From positions 1 through 64,000 of the forward strand of contig UCMS01000002.1 in NCBI GenBank assembly GCA_900473805.1: a stretch of 64,000 nucleotides of DNA, read 5' to 3'. The position numbers were made by a program, and so were the translations under genes. Origin of the DNA: Hyphomicrobiales bacterium. GTDB taxonomy: Bacteria; Pseudomonadota; Alphaproteobacteria; Rhizobiales; Rhizobiaceae. Shown in pieces: positions 8,430-16,932 of this stretch; within the stretch, counting starts at the first letter, position 1, and every line of letters starts with the position of its first letter. The notes beneath the pieces are model-generated. The model was given only the letters and a program-made list of their open reading frames with translations, ran no database searches and had not been told where the DNA came from.

Positions 8430-9056
8430 ATGACCGGATTGCGCGCCCGACAGAAGGCCGACAGGAACCGTCGCATCCTGGAAGCGGCCACCACTCTGTT
8501 CCGCGAACAGGGCTACGACAGTGCGCGTATCGAGGACATTGCCGAGATGGCGGAGGTCTCGGTCGGCACGCTCTACAACTACTATCAGAACAAGGGTGAT
8601 GTTCTCGTCGCCACGGTTTCGATGGAAGTGACCGAAGTGCTCGAAGCCGGCGAACGCATCGTCGCGAACCCGCCACTCAGCGTGATCGAGGCGCTCGGTG
8701 CCCTGATCAACCAGTATTATGATCACTCTCTCGTCTATCTCAGCAAGGAGATGTGGCGCACCGCCATGGCATCCGCGATCCAGCAGCCTGAGACGCCGCT
8801 CTCGAAGCGCTATACCGAACTCGACGGGCGTCTTTGTGCCCAGGTTGTTCAGCTCATAGAGACGCTGCAGCGGCGTGGCGTTGTTATCGCCGGCGTCGAC
8901 GCGCGGGCGCTGGGAGAGGTCTTCTTCAACAATCTCAACATGATGTTTATCGAGTTCTGCAAGCACGAGATTATGCCGCTTGAAGAGCTCAAGGCCCGTG
9001 TCGCCGAGCAGAACCGCCCGATCGCCGAGTTGATCAGCAGCGTCAAGCGCGTCTGA
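8430..9056 (+). CDS. TetR-family transcriptional regulator
   Basis: This 208-residue protein has the TetR N-terminal DNA-binding domain: NRRILEAATTLFREQGYDSARIEDIAEMAEVSVGTLYNYYQNKGDVL, residues about 10-56. The rest is an alpha-helical ligand domain without close matches that I know. TetR proteins are usually repressors released by a small ligand. Its position back to back with the importer operon, and the palindromes between them, suggest that it controls that operon and itself. The ATG at 8430 lies eight bases after a GGAG. Confidence 0.92.
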   Translation: MTGLRARQKADRNRRILEAATTLFREQGYDSARIEDIAEMAEVSVGTLYNYYQNKGDVLVATVSMEVTEVLEAGERIVANPPLSVIEALGALINQYYDHSLVYLSKEMWRTAMASAIQQPETPLSKRYTELDGRLCAQVVQLIETLQRRGVVIAGVDARALGEVFFNNLNMMFIEFCKHEIMPLEELKARVAEQNRPIAELISSVKRV

Positions 9057-9077
9057 CACCACCGAAATCCCGAAGAA

Positions 9078-9485
9078 ATGACAGACATGACAGATCATAC
9101 GAGCGCAGTGCTTTCCGCAGCCGATGCCCTGGTGGCAGCCTTCGGCCGTCACGATAACAAAGCCTATTTCGATGCCTTCGCGCCGTCGGCGACTTTCATC
9201 TTCTACAATCTCGATCGCACCCTTGCCGATCGCGCGGCCTATGAGGCGGAATGGGCACTTTGGGAGAGCCGTGACGGCTTGCGCGTCAAGGCATGTCGCT
9301 CGACGGACCGTCTGGTGCAGGTTGTCGGTGAGATCGCAATTTTCACGCATTCCGTCGCGACGGATCTGACGATCGGCGGCGAGGATCTGACGAACCTCGA
9401 GCGCGAAACAATCGTGTTCGCCCGCGAGCCTGACGGCCGTTGGCTGGCGGTGCACGAGCACCTATCGGCCTTCCCCATCTCGTGA
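9078..9485 (+). CDS. NTF2-like (SnoaL/DUF4440-type) protein
   Basis: This 135-residue protein has the cone-shaped NTF2-like fold pattern: a helix with ALVAAFGRHDNKAYFDAFAP, an acidic strand (FIFYNLDRTLADRAAYEAEW) and a final strand pair ending in GRWLAVHEHLSAF. Members are small-molecule-binding proteins or enzymes such as isomerases and hydratases, so no reaction can be assigned. It starts 21 bases after the tetR-type gene and is probably co-transcribed with it. It may act on an intermediate from the neighbouring importer pathway. Confidence 0.8.
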   Translation: MTDMTDHTSAVLSAADALVAAFGRHDNKAYFDAFAPSATFIFYNLDRTLADRAAYEAEWALWESRDGLRVKACRSTDRLVQVVGEIAIFTHSVATDLTIGGEDLTNLERETIVFAREPDGRWLAVHEHLSAFPIS

Positions 9486-9754
9486 TTGGATTCCTCATGC
9501 AATCTATACTGGGGCATGTGAGCCGGATCTCAGCATGATCCAACGAATTGTCTACGATCTTCAGATCCGTCGCCCAAGTCCTGACTTTACTGATGTTTGC
9601 GAGGCTTCATCTATCAACCATACCATCGTAGGACCTTCCTTGAAGTCCTTGGCTCCATGACGAATGAGCAGGCGACGCTCAAATCAACCGTAGCAAGGTT
9701 TGCCCTTCAGGAGGAGATCACATACTGGGTGCAATTATCTCACTGGAGACTGCC

Positions 9755-11020
9755 ATGCTTTTGGGCGCCATTGCCGACGACCTGACCGGAGCCACCGACC
9801 TTGCGCTGATGCTGTCGCGGGAGGGCATGCGGACGATCCAGACGATCGGTGTTCCCAAGGAAGGCCTTGATCTCTCAGGAGTGGATGCGGTGGTGGTTGC
9901 ACTGAAGTCGCGCACCAATCCCGCAGCTGAAGCTGTCGCCATGTCGCTTGAGGCGCTTTCCTTTCTGCAGACGGCGGGTGCGACGCAGTTCCTGTTCAAG
10001 TATTGCTCGACCTTCGATTCCAGTCCCGCCGGCAATATCGGCCCCGTGACCGAAGCCCTGATGCAGGCGCTCAGTACGGACCTGACAATCGTCTGCCCGG
10101 CTTTCCCGGCCAATGGTCGCACCATCTACAAGGGTCATCTCTTCGTCGGCGACCAGCTGCTATCCGATAGCCCGATGCGCAACCATCCACTGACGCCGAT
10201 GACCGACAGCTCGCTGGTGCGGCTGATGGCCGGGCAGTCCAAGCTGAAGGTGGGGCTGGTAAGCCTGGAAACGGTAGGAGAGGGTGCTGCAGCCGTCTTG
10301 CAAGCCTTCGACGCGGCGCGGGCTAGGGGCGAACAGGCGCTGGTCGTTGATGCGCTGACCGACGCCGATCTTCGGGCAATCGGCGAGGCCTCTGCCGGAT
10401 TGAGCCTGATCACCGGGGGCTCGGGTATAGCGCTCGGCTTGCCCGAAAATTTCCGCCGCGCAGGGCTGCTGAAAGCGGCGGACGACGCGCGCGCTTTTTT
10501 AGCGCCGGCGGGCCGGTCGATGATCCTTGCTGGATCGTGCTCGGAAGCGACGCGCGGCCAGATCCGTAACGCGATCGAGGCGGGCGTTCCGGCGCTCAAG
10601 CTTGATCCAATCGCGATCGCCGAGGGGCGATTCCGGGTCGATGAGGCCGTTTCCTGGACGTTGGCCCAATCGGCAAAGGCGCCGCTGATCTATTCGAGTG
10701 CCGAACCCGAAGAGGTGAGAGCGGCCCAAGCTGCCCTCGGTCGCGAAAGGGCTGGATCGCTGATCGAGCATTTCCTCGCCGAGACAGCACTTAGCCTTGA
10801 AGTCGCCGGTGTCCGCCGCCTAGTCGTCGCCGGTGGCGAAACCTCAGGTGCCGTGGTCGGGGCGCTCTCACCCGACGCACTGTTCATCGGTCCGGAAATC
10901 GATCCAGGTGTGCCCTGGACGCTGACGCTCGGGCAAAGGCAGCCGATGGCATTGGCGCTTAAGTCCGGCAATTTCGGTGCGCCCGATTTCTTCCTCAAGG
11001 CCTGGGATCTTTTGTCATGA
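9755..11020 (+). CDS. Four-carbon acid sugar kinase family protein (OtnK-like, DUF1537)
   Basis: This 421-residue protein belongs to the DUF1537 kinase family. The substrate half begins GAIADDLTGATDLALML, and the nucleotide half near the C-terminus holds VVAGGETSGAVV and the GPEIDPGVPW segment. Known members phosphorylate 3-oxo-tetronates or 3-oxo-isoapionate after oxidation of threonate, erythronate or apionate. A GGAG five bases before ATG 9755 supports the start. The next gene, an OtnC-like aldolase that normally acts on the kinase product, overlaps by four bases but is frameshifted. The matching 3-hydroxyacid dehydrogenase is not seen nearby. Confidence 0.9.
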   Translation: MLLGAIADDLTGATDLALMLSREGMRTIQTIGVPKEGLDLSGVDAVVVALKSRTNPAAEAVAMSLEALSFLQTAGATQFLFKYCSTFDSSPAGNIGPVTEALMQALSTDLTIVCPAFPANGRTIYKGHLFVGDQLLSDSPMRNHPLTPMTDSSLVRLMAGQSKLKVGLVSLETVGEGAAAVLQAFDAARARGEQALVVDALTDADLRAIGEASAGLSLITGGSGIALGLPENFRRAGLLKAADDARAFLAPAGRSMILAGSCSEATRGQIRNAIEAGVPALKLDPIAIAEGRFRVDEAVSWTLAQSAKAPLIYSSAEPEEVRAAQAALGRERAGSLIEHFLAETALSLEVAGVRRLVVAGGETSGAVVGALSPDALFIGPEIDPGVPWTLTLGQRQPMALALKSGNFGAPDFFLKAWDLLS

Positions 11021-11657
11021 CGTCAATTCTTTCCGAAGAAACCCGCCTGCGCGACGCGATCGCCGAGGTCGGCAAATCCCTTTTCGATCGCTGCTTTACA
11101 TTCGGCTCCACCGGCAATATCAGCGCGCGGCTCTCGAGCGGCGAGATGCTGATGACGCCGACAAACGCGTCCATGGGAGCGCTCGATCCTGGCCGGCTGT
11201 CGAAGTTCACAGCCGAGGGCGTGCATGTCAGCGGCGACAAGCCGACCAAGGAAGCCTTCCTGCACCAATGCATGTATTGCGCGCGGGAAAGCTCGGGCGC
11301 GGTCGTGCATCTGCATTCTACCCATGCGGTCGCCGTCAGCATTCTCGACGGCCTTGATCCCGATGACGTCTTGCCCCCCTGACGGCCTATTACGTGATGC
11401 GGGTCGGGCGCTTGCCACTGGCGCCCTATTTTCCGCCGGGGGATACTGCTTTGGCGGAGGCGGTCCGAGATCGGGCTCGCGACAGCCACGCGGTTCTTCT
11501 TGCCAATCATGGCCCCGTTATCGCCGGCAAGACGCTCAAAGATGCCCAGTATGTGATGGAGGAGCTTGAAGAGACCGCCAAGCTGTTCCTCATGCTGCGG
11601 AAAGAAAACATACGGCCGCTGACCTCGGCACAGGCCGAGGCGCTTCGGCAAGCCTAA
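11017..11657 (+). pseudogene. Class II aldolase (OtnC-like), frameshifted
   Basis: Two frames together make a full class II aldolase of about 212 residues. The first frame (11017-11382) has the GSTGNISARL turn, TKEAFLH and the metal ligands VHLHSTH. The second (about 11378-11657) resumes with LTAYYVMRVGRLPL and holds the third metal histidine in LLANHGPV. The break is at a run of six C (11374-11379), where one base appears to be missing. Family members split 3-oxo-tetronate 4-phosphate to dihydroxyacetone phosphate and CO2. Since every catalytic part is intact, the break could be recent, programmed or an assembly error. It overlaps the kinase gene by four bases. Confidence 0.85.
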
Positions 11658-11688
11658 CGCGGTGGCAACCGGCGGTCCCCGCTGATCG

Positions 11689-12750
11689 TCAAACCATCCC
11701 CAGATCATCAAAGGATTGGTGCAGTGCTTGATCCGCCGGCGATAGTCGATCGCCCGCGAAGTTGTGCTGATGCCAGTAGGGATAGATGTAAGGCGGGCGG
11801 CTAACCAGGTTGAGCTTCGATAACTCGTATTCAGAAAGCTTCAGGTCGCTGGCGGCGATATTGTCGCGGAACTGGTTCTCGTTGAGGCCGCCGACAACGA
11901 GTGTCGAAATGGCCGGGCGCGACAGCGTCCAGGCAAGGCTGACCTGAGCGACGGACACGCCCCTGTCTGTTGCAATCTCTTCGAGCACATCGATGATGGT
12001 CCAGAGCCGTTCCTTGTCGCGGATCGGTGGCTCGCTCCAGCCTTGAGCCTGGCGCGACTGCTCCGGCGCCTTGTTGCGTGCAAAGGCACCCGACAGAAGT
12101 CCGGCGGCAAGAGGGCTCCACACCATCACCCCAAGCCCCTGGTCGACCGAGAGCGGCAGGAGTTCATATTCTGCCTCGCGCGCCTCCAGCGTATAGTGGA
12201 TCTGCTGGGTGACAAAGCGCGACAAGCCCTTGGCTTCCGAGATCTGCAGGGCTTTCATGATGTGCCAGCCCGAATAATTCGAGCAGCCTAGGTAGCGGAT
12301 CTTGCCCTGCTCGCGCAGCGTATGCAGGGCTTCGAGCGTCTCGTCGAGTGGCGTAAGTCCATCCCATTCATGCATGAAATAGATGTCGATATGGTCTCGC
12401 TTCAGTCTCTTGAGTGAGCGTTCGCATTCTCTAATAATGTGATAGCGAGAGGCCCCTTCGTCATTGGGGCCGTCGCCGATCCTCATGCGAGCCTTCGACG
12501 AAATCAGCACGTCATTGCGCTTGGAGCCCAATGCTTCGCCGAGAATTTCTTCCGAGCGTCCGAGCGAATACATGTTGGCCGTGTCAAAAAGATTTACCCC
12601 AAGATCGATACAGCTGTCGATCAGCCGGCGCGCTTCCTCAACGCCCTGGTTTGCCACCTTGGCAAATCCGCCGACGCCTCCAAAGGAAAACGTACCCATC
12701 GAAATGGCCGACACCTTGAGACCCGAACGGCCGAGCATTCTATACTGCAT
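11689..12750 (-). CDS. Aldo/keto reductase
   Basis: This 353-residue protein is an NADP(H)-type aldo/keto reductase with the (beta/alpha)8 fold. The four catalytic residues are in view: Asp and Tyr in NLFDTANMYSLG, Lys in LISSKARM and His in IYFMHEWDG. The C-terminal cofactor region includes RPAISTLVVGG. The ATG at 12750 is preceded by GAGGAGG, so an upstream in-frame start that would enlarge the protein by 18 residues is rejected. It is third in a leftward unit after the LacI-type regulator and the racemase-like gene. It likely reduces or oxidises a sugar or polyol handled by the divergent importer. Confidence 0.92.
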   Translation of the reverse strand: MQYRMLGRSGLKVSAISMGTFSFGGVGGFAKVANQGVEEARRLIDSCIDLGVNLFDTANMYSLGRSEEILGEALGSKRNDVLISSKARMRIGDGPNDEGASRYHIIRECERSLKRLKRDHIDIYFMHEWDGLTPLDETLEALHTLREQGKIRYLGCSNYSGWHIMKALQISEAKGLSRFVTQQIHYTLEAREAEYELLPLSVDQGLGVMVWSPLAAGLLSGAFARNKAPEQSRQAQGWSEPPIRDKERLWTIIDVLEEIATDRGVSVAQVSLAWTLSRPAISTLVVGGLNENQFRDNIAASDLKLSEYELSKLNLVSRPPYIYPYWHQHNFAGDRLSPADQALHQSFDDLGMV

Positions 12751-12763
12751 TTGATCCTCCTCC

Positions 12764-13516
12764 TCAGTCAGCCGACATGCGCGACAGGCGCAGCAAGCTG
12801 GCAATCTGGTCCATTCCCAGTCCAGGGCTTGTCAGGTAAGGCTTAGGGTGCTGGCCCGCCTGCAGGGCACGCGCCATGGACGCCTGGGCCAGAACAACGA
12901 GCTCAACCTTCGCTGAAAGTGCCGCATAGGCCTCCTGCACCAGAAGGTCATGGGTTTCCGGGTTTCCGCTCTTCAGCTGTGCAAAGGCTTCGTTCACGAG
13001 CTGTGAGACGAATTTGCATGGACGGCCCATTCGCTTGGCTGTGCTTTCAAGAAGCCGGGTGGTCGGTTCAAGCGTGGTTGGCAAGGTCGCAAGAATGCCG
13101 ATCGTCGATGCCTGACTGACGGCCCGTTCCGCCATGCCTCTGTCGATTCGAAAAAGCGGTGTTGCGCTCTTGGCAGCCAGGGCGTCGACGGCCTCTCCAA
13201 GTGTCGAGCAGGTGACGATGATCGCGCTGCTGCCGCCTGTTCTCGCCGTATTGACATGGCTTGCGAGGCGTTCAGAAACGTCATCAGCCACATGGCCATT
13301 GGCAATCACCCTTGAGAGCAGGCTTTCGTCCAGGATCGAGGCAATGTGCCAGTTCGTCAGCCGTTCGGCTGCAAGCAGGGCAAAGACGGGCTCCAGGGAC
13401 CCGACCGTATGGATGAAGGTCAGTTTGCGCGCTTGCGGCATCTGCGGCATCTGCGGCTTGGCCACTATCTGGTTCTTGGCTTGGCCGCTCATGCCGCCAC
13501 TCATGTCGCCAGTCAT
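12764..13516 (-). CDS. Asp/Glu/hydantoin racemase family protein
   Basis: This 250-residue protein resembles the Asp/Glu racemase superfamily. The catalytic cysteine motif IIVTCSTLGEAVDAL lies near residue 107, and IGILATLPTTLEPT starts the second half. A second cysteine occurs in GRPCKFV, not in the classic second motif, so a racemase reaction is uncertain; isomerases and decarboxylases share the fold. The start ATG overlaps the stop of the LacI-type gene by four bases (ATGA), so translation is coupled. It is followed by the aldo/keto reductase gene after 13 bases. The N-terminus is rich in Met, Gly and Gln and may be partly untypical. Confidence 0.8.
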   Translation of the reverse strand: MTGDMSGGMSGQAKNQIVAKPQMPQMPQARKLTFIHTVGSLEPVFALLAAERLTNWHIASILDESLLSRVIANGHVADDVSERLASHVNTARTGGSSAIIVTCSTLGEAVDALAAKSATPLFRIDRGMAERAVSQASTIGILATLPTTLEPTTRLLESTAKRMGRPCKFVSQLVNEAFAQLKSGNPETHDLLVQEAYAALSAKVELVVLAQASMARALQAGQHPKPYLTSPGLGMDQIASLLRLSRMSAD

Positions 13517-14592
13517 TGCGCTGGGATCTGCAGTTTTGCAGCACGCGTCTTGTTGCGCTGCACGAGCTTCTCGTGGCTTCCGCGCAAGACGAGATCAGCG
13601 CCGACCAGGATTTTGACGGCCGGCTGGGGTTCGGTCGAATTGATCAGATCATCGAGAATGGTAACCGCCAGATAGCCGATCTTTCGTTTCGAGACCTCGA
13701 TCGTTGTCAGGCCCGGATCCATTGTCGCACTCTGGGGCAGGTTGTCGAAGCCGATGATCGAGACGTCATCGGGGATGGTCAGCCCATGCTCGCGCAAGGC
13801 GCGGATGAAGCCGTAGGCGATGATGTCATTGGTGCAGAAATAACATTCGGCCAGATCCAGGCCGTCGGCCAATAGCTGGCGGGTGTCGCTGTAAGCGCCG
13901 TCATAGGTCGATTCCACGGAGAGAATATCGGCCGCGTGTACCGAAAGTCCGAGCCGCGCCATATTCTTGAAAAAGGCATCGCGGCGAAGCCTGAAGTTCG
14001 TCGTCTCGACATGCGAGGCGACAAAGCCAATGCGTCTGAAGCCCTGCTGGTGAAAGCGCGACAGCACCTTGAAGACGGCGTCCTCATTGTTCATGTCGAC
14101 GAAATTGGCGTCGATGACATTAAAGAACGTATCGATGAAAACAGTCGGATATCCAAGGCCCTGGATGAGACGGATGTCGGCCTCTGTTAACTCGGTGCCA
14201 AGGGCCACGACACCCGAAATCGGTGATCCGGCAAGCGATTCCGCAACAGAGCTGATTGGCTGGCCTTCGAAGCTGACCACTTCGAGCGTGTAGTTGCGCC
14301 TTGTCGCTTCCGCCGACATGCCGTCGATATAGTCTGAAATGAAGACGCTGTGGTCGCGATTGACGGTATGGCCGTGCTTGGCGATCTTGAGAAAGCGAAG
14401 CGTCTCGCCGGGCTCACTCGTCGATTTGCTGGCCCTTGGTACATAGTTCAGACTTGCCACGGCTTCGAGAACCTTGGCGCGCGTGACGCCTGAGATGTCA
14501 CCCTTGCCGTTCAAGACGAGAGACACCGTTGCTGCAGAGACCCCGGCGGCCTCCGCGATGTCTCGGATCGTCAGGTTCTTGCCGTTCTTCAT
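13513..14592 (-). CDS. LacI-family transcriptional regulator
   Basis: This 359-residue protein has the LacI helix-turn-helix at the N-terminus (LTIRDIAEAAGVSAATVSLVLNG, residues about 7-29), then a periplasmic-binding-protein-like core with VSIIGFDN near the end. Such regulators are usually sugar-released repressors. The ATG at 14592 is chosen because the HTH begins at once and GGGAAAG lies upstream; a longer frame would add 30 unrelated residues. It is the first gene of the leftward unit with the racemase and reductase genes and is divergent from the ribose-type importer. A large inverted repeat in the shared region is its likely site. Confidence 0.93.
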   Translation of the reverse strand: MKNGKNLTIRDIAEAAGVSAATVSLVLNGKGDISGVTRAKVLEAVASLNYVPRASKSTSEPGETLRFLKIAKHGHTVNRDHSVFISDYIDGMSAEATRRNYTLEVVSFEGQPISSVAESLAGSPISGVVALGTELTEADIRLIQGLGYPTVFIDTFFNVIDANFVDMNNEDAVFKVLSRFHQQGFRRIGFVASHVETTNFRLRRDAFFKNMARLGLSVHAADILSVESTYDGAYSDTRQLLADGLDLAECYFCTNDIIAYGFIRALREHGLTIPDDVSIIGFDNLPQSATMDPGLTTIEVSKRKIGYLAVTILDDLINSTEPQPAVKILVGADLVLRGSHEKLVQRNKTRAAKLQIPAQ

Positions 14593-14706
14593 CGCTTTCC
14601 CGAATGCTGCGTCTGCGAAATAATTTAGTAAACAACGTGCTCGTTGAGCCGGATGTTTACGGCAAATGGGACAAGTTCGCAATGAGGTTTGCAGGTGAAA
14701 TAAGGC

Positions 14707-14764
14707 TTGTCAGCGCGTTTCGGCTTTGCTAGCGTTTAGTGAAGTCGTAAAACGTTCACTAAAC
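14707..14764 (+). promoter_or_regulatory. Promoter with perfect 10-bp inverted repeat, candidate LacI-family operator
   Basis: A sigma70-like pair, TTGTCA at 14707-14712 and TAGCGT at 14730-14735 with 17 bases between, precedes the importer operon. Right behind it lie GTTTAGTGAA (14734-14743) and its exact reverse complement TTCACTAAAC (14755-14764), 11 bases apart. A related half-site, TTTAGTAAAC, occurs at 14624-14633 near the regulator gene. A repressor bound here would block the start of transcription. The adjacent LacI-type protein is the obvious candidate. Confidence 0.65.
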
Positions 14765-14777
14765 ATGGGAGGAGACC

Positions 14778-15800
14778 ATGCGGCGAACCGACGGCCAATT
14801 CGTGATGCTTGTCATCATGAACGCCCTGCTGCTTGTTGCTGGAGTGGTGATCTCTGGCGGCTCCTTTCTGTCGCTGTTCAATCTGCAATCCATGGCGGGT
14901 CAGGTGCCCGAAATCGGGCTTCTGGCCATCGGTGTCATGCTCGCCATGTGTGCCGGCAATGGTGGCATTGATCTTTCAGGCATCGCGCTTGCCAATCTCT
15001 CAGGCGTCGTCTCTGCAGTTCTGATGGTGTCGATCCTCGGGCCGGCGTCCGATCCCACAACATTCAGTCTGGGCTTCATGTTCGGCTGCCTCCTGGTCGG
15101 CCTTGCGGGCGGCCTCTTCAACGGGTTTCTGATTGCCCGCTTCCAGATCACGCCGATCCTGTGCACGCTTGGCACCCAGATGGCCTTCATGGGCCTTGCC
15201 ATTGTCGTCTCTCAAGGGCGTGCCGTGACGGTTGGCAGTCCGGCTCTTTTGTCGAGCCTTGGCAACGACATGCTGTTTGGCGTGCCGATCAGCTTCATCA
15301 TCTTCATCGTCGTCGCAACCCTGATTGGCGCCGTGTTGAAGTTCACGCCCTTTGGTCTCTGGTTGATGCTGATGGGAACGAACCCCAAGGCTGCGACCTT
15401 TGCCGGCTTCCCGAAGAACGGTGTCATCCTTGCGACCTATGCCCTGTCGGGAACGCTGTCGGGTCTCGCCGGCATCATCATCGCGGCCCGCAACGTCAAC
15501 GTGAAGTTCGACTACGGCAGCTCCTATCTCTTGATCGCCATCCTGATTGCGGTGATGGCGGGTGTTCGCCCCGAAGGTGGCTATGGCCGCGTGGTTTGCG
15601 TGGTGTTGAGCGCGGTCGCCCTCCAGCTGATGTCGAGCCTTTTGAACTTCGGCGGCCTTTCCAACTTCGTCCGAGACTTCGCCTGGGGAGCTCTGCTGCT
15701 CACCTTCCTGGCTGTCGGTCGCTACGACGTGATGGGTTTCTTCGCCCCCATGCGTCGATCTGAAGATCCTTCGGCGTCTGTCCCTCAATCGCCGAAGTAA
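14778..15800 (+). CDS. Ribose-type ABC importer permease
   Basis: This 340-residue protein is an RbsC-type permease of the sugar importer class, with about eight to ten hydrophobic helices. It has the conserved GNGGIDLSGIALANLSGVV segment near residue 60 and the loop GTNPKAATFAGFP that meets the ATPase. The ATG at 14778 sits behind GGGAGGAG. It is first in an operon that continues with an SBP, an ATPase, a second permease, DhaK, DhaL and an FGGY kinase. Two different permeases imply a heterodimeric channel, as in some autoinducer-2 and sugar systems. Confidence 0.92.
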   Translation: MRRTDGQFVMLVIMNALLLVAGVVISGGSFLSLFNLQSMAGQVPEIGLLAIGVMLAMCAGNGGIDLSGIALANLSGVVSAVLMVSILGPASDPTTFSLGFMFGCLLVGLAGGLFNGFLIARFQITPILCTLGTQMAFMGLAIVVSQGRAVTVGSPALLSSLGNDMLFGVPISFIIFIVVATLIGAVLKFTPFGLWLMLMGTNPKAATFAGFPKNGVILATYALSGTLSGLAGIIIAARNVNVKFDYGSSYLLIAILIAVMAGVRPEGGYGRVVCVVLSAVALQLMSSLLNFGGLSNFVRDFAWGALLLTFLAVGRYDVMGFFAPMRRSEDPSASVPQSPK

Positions 15801-15830
15801 CAAAGCGAGGGAAAATTTGTGGAGGAAAGC

Positions 15831-16841
15831 ATGAACTCGTTTGTTAAAAAAATGATGCTCGGCACAGCACTTGCAGCCGTCTCGCTGGGAGGCTCGGTCG
15901 GCGTGCTCGTGGCCCAGGAAAAGCCGGTGATCGCAACGGTGGTCAAGATCAGCGGTATCCCGTGGTTCGATCGCATGAACACCGGCGTGGTCGCCTTCCA
16001 GGAAGCCAATGCTGATGTGGTTGCAAGCCAGAGCGGTCCGGCGACCGCCGACTCCGCCCAGCAGCTGCAGATCGTCAATGACCTCGTCGCCAAGGGCGTC
16101 AATGCGCTTGCCGTCGTTCCCATGGATCCGGCTGTGCTTGAAGGCACGCTGCAGCGCGCCATGGAACGTGGCATCGTTGTCGTCACCCATGAGGCCGACA
16201 ACCAGATCAACACCAATGCCAATGTCGAGGCCTTCGACAACGCCGATTATGGTGCAGCCCTCAACGAACGCCTTGCCGAATGCATGGGCAAGGAAGGCAA
16301 GTGGACGACATTCGTCGGTTCGCTTGGCAGCCGCACCCACATGCAGTGGGTCGGTGCAGGCGAAGAGAACGCCAAGAAGTATGCAGGCATGCAACTCGTT
16401 GACGCCAATAACGAGTCCTTCGACGATGCCAACGCGACCTATGAAAAGGCCAAGGAAATCCTGCGCAAGCATCCCGACATCAAGGGCTTCCAGACCTCTG
16501 CCGGCAATGACGTCCTCGGTGTTGGTCGTGCAATCGACGAAGCCGGTCTGAGCGGCAAGGTCTGCCTCGTCGGCACGGGCCTGCCGAACCCCTCGGCCGA
16601 TCTGCTTGAGTCAGGCGCAATCACCGCGATCGGTTTCTGGGATCCGCAAAAGGCCGGCATGGCGATGAACACGATCGCCAAGCTCCTGCTTGAAAAGAAG
16701 GAGCTTACCGATGGCATGGATCTCGGTGTCCCCGGCTATGAAAAGGTGACCGTCAAGCAGGGCGCTGGCCAGGGCTTGCTGGTTGTCGGCAATGGCATGG
16801 TTCTCGCCGACAAGGCGACCTACAAGGACTTCCTGTTCTGA
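15831..16841 (+). CDS. Ribose-type ABC importer substrate-binding protein
   Basis: This 336-residue protein has an exported leader (FVKKMMLGTALAAVSLGGSVGVLVAQ) and a two-lobe binding domain of the ribose/AI-2 receptor class: VVKISGIPWFDRMNTGV, then AVVPMDPAVLEGTLQRA and VVTHEADNQ. LsrB- and RhaS-type receptors share this pattern with a cargo of hexose, pentose or tetrose. The ATG at 15831 has GGAGG six bases ahead, which rules out the in-frame GTG at 15819. A strong stem-loop follows its stop codon. The kinases downstream suggest that a sugar, ketose or polyol is taken up. Confidence 0.9.
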   Translation: MNSFVKKMMLGTALAAVSLGGSVGVLVAQEKPVIATVVKISGIPWFDRMNTGVVAFQEANADVVASQSGPATADSAQQLQIVNDLVAKGVNALAVVPMDPAVLEGTLQRAMERGIVVVTHEADNQINTNANVEAFDNADYGAALNERLAECMGKEGKWTTFVGSLGSRTHMQWVGAGEENAKKYAGMQLVDANNESFDDANATYEKAKEILRKHPDIKGFQTSAGNDVLGVGRAIDEAGLSGKVCLVGTGLPNPSADLLESGAITAIGFWDPQKAGMAMNTIAKLLLEKKELTDGMDLGVPGYEKVTVKQGAGQGLLVVGNGMVLADKATYKDFLF

Positions 16842-16855
16842 TCCTTTGAGTAGCC

Positions 16856-16883
16856 GTGACCGGGAGATCTCTCTCCCGGTCAC
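16856..16883 (+). terminator. Perfect 11-bp stem-loop after the substrate-binding-protein gene
   Basis: GTGACCGGGAG (16856-16866) pairs without mismatch with CTCCCGGTCAC (16873-16883) around an ATCTCT loop. It lies 14 bases past the SBP stop and 49 before the ATPase gene, with no T run. It probably stabilises the SBP message or halts part of the transcription inside the operon. Confidence 0.7.
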
Positions 16884-16932
16884 ATCGCCGCAGCGAAAAT
16901 TTGCCTGCGGATAAAATGAGGATCCTGTTCCC

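Noticed and set aside
15000..16472. Long minus-strand open frame (490 codons) across the permease and receptor genes
   Set aside because: It is antisense to two clear genes with ribosome sites and family motifs; its product is low-complexity and His/Arg-rich and matches nothing known.
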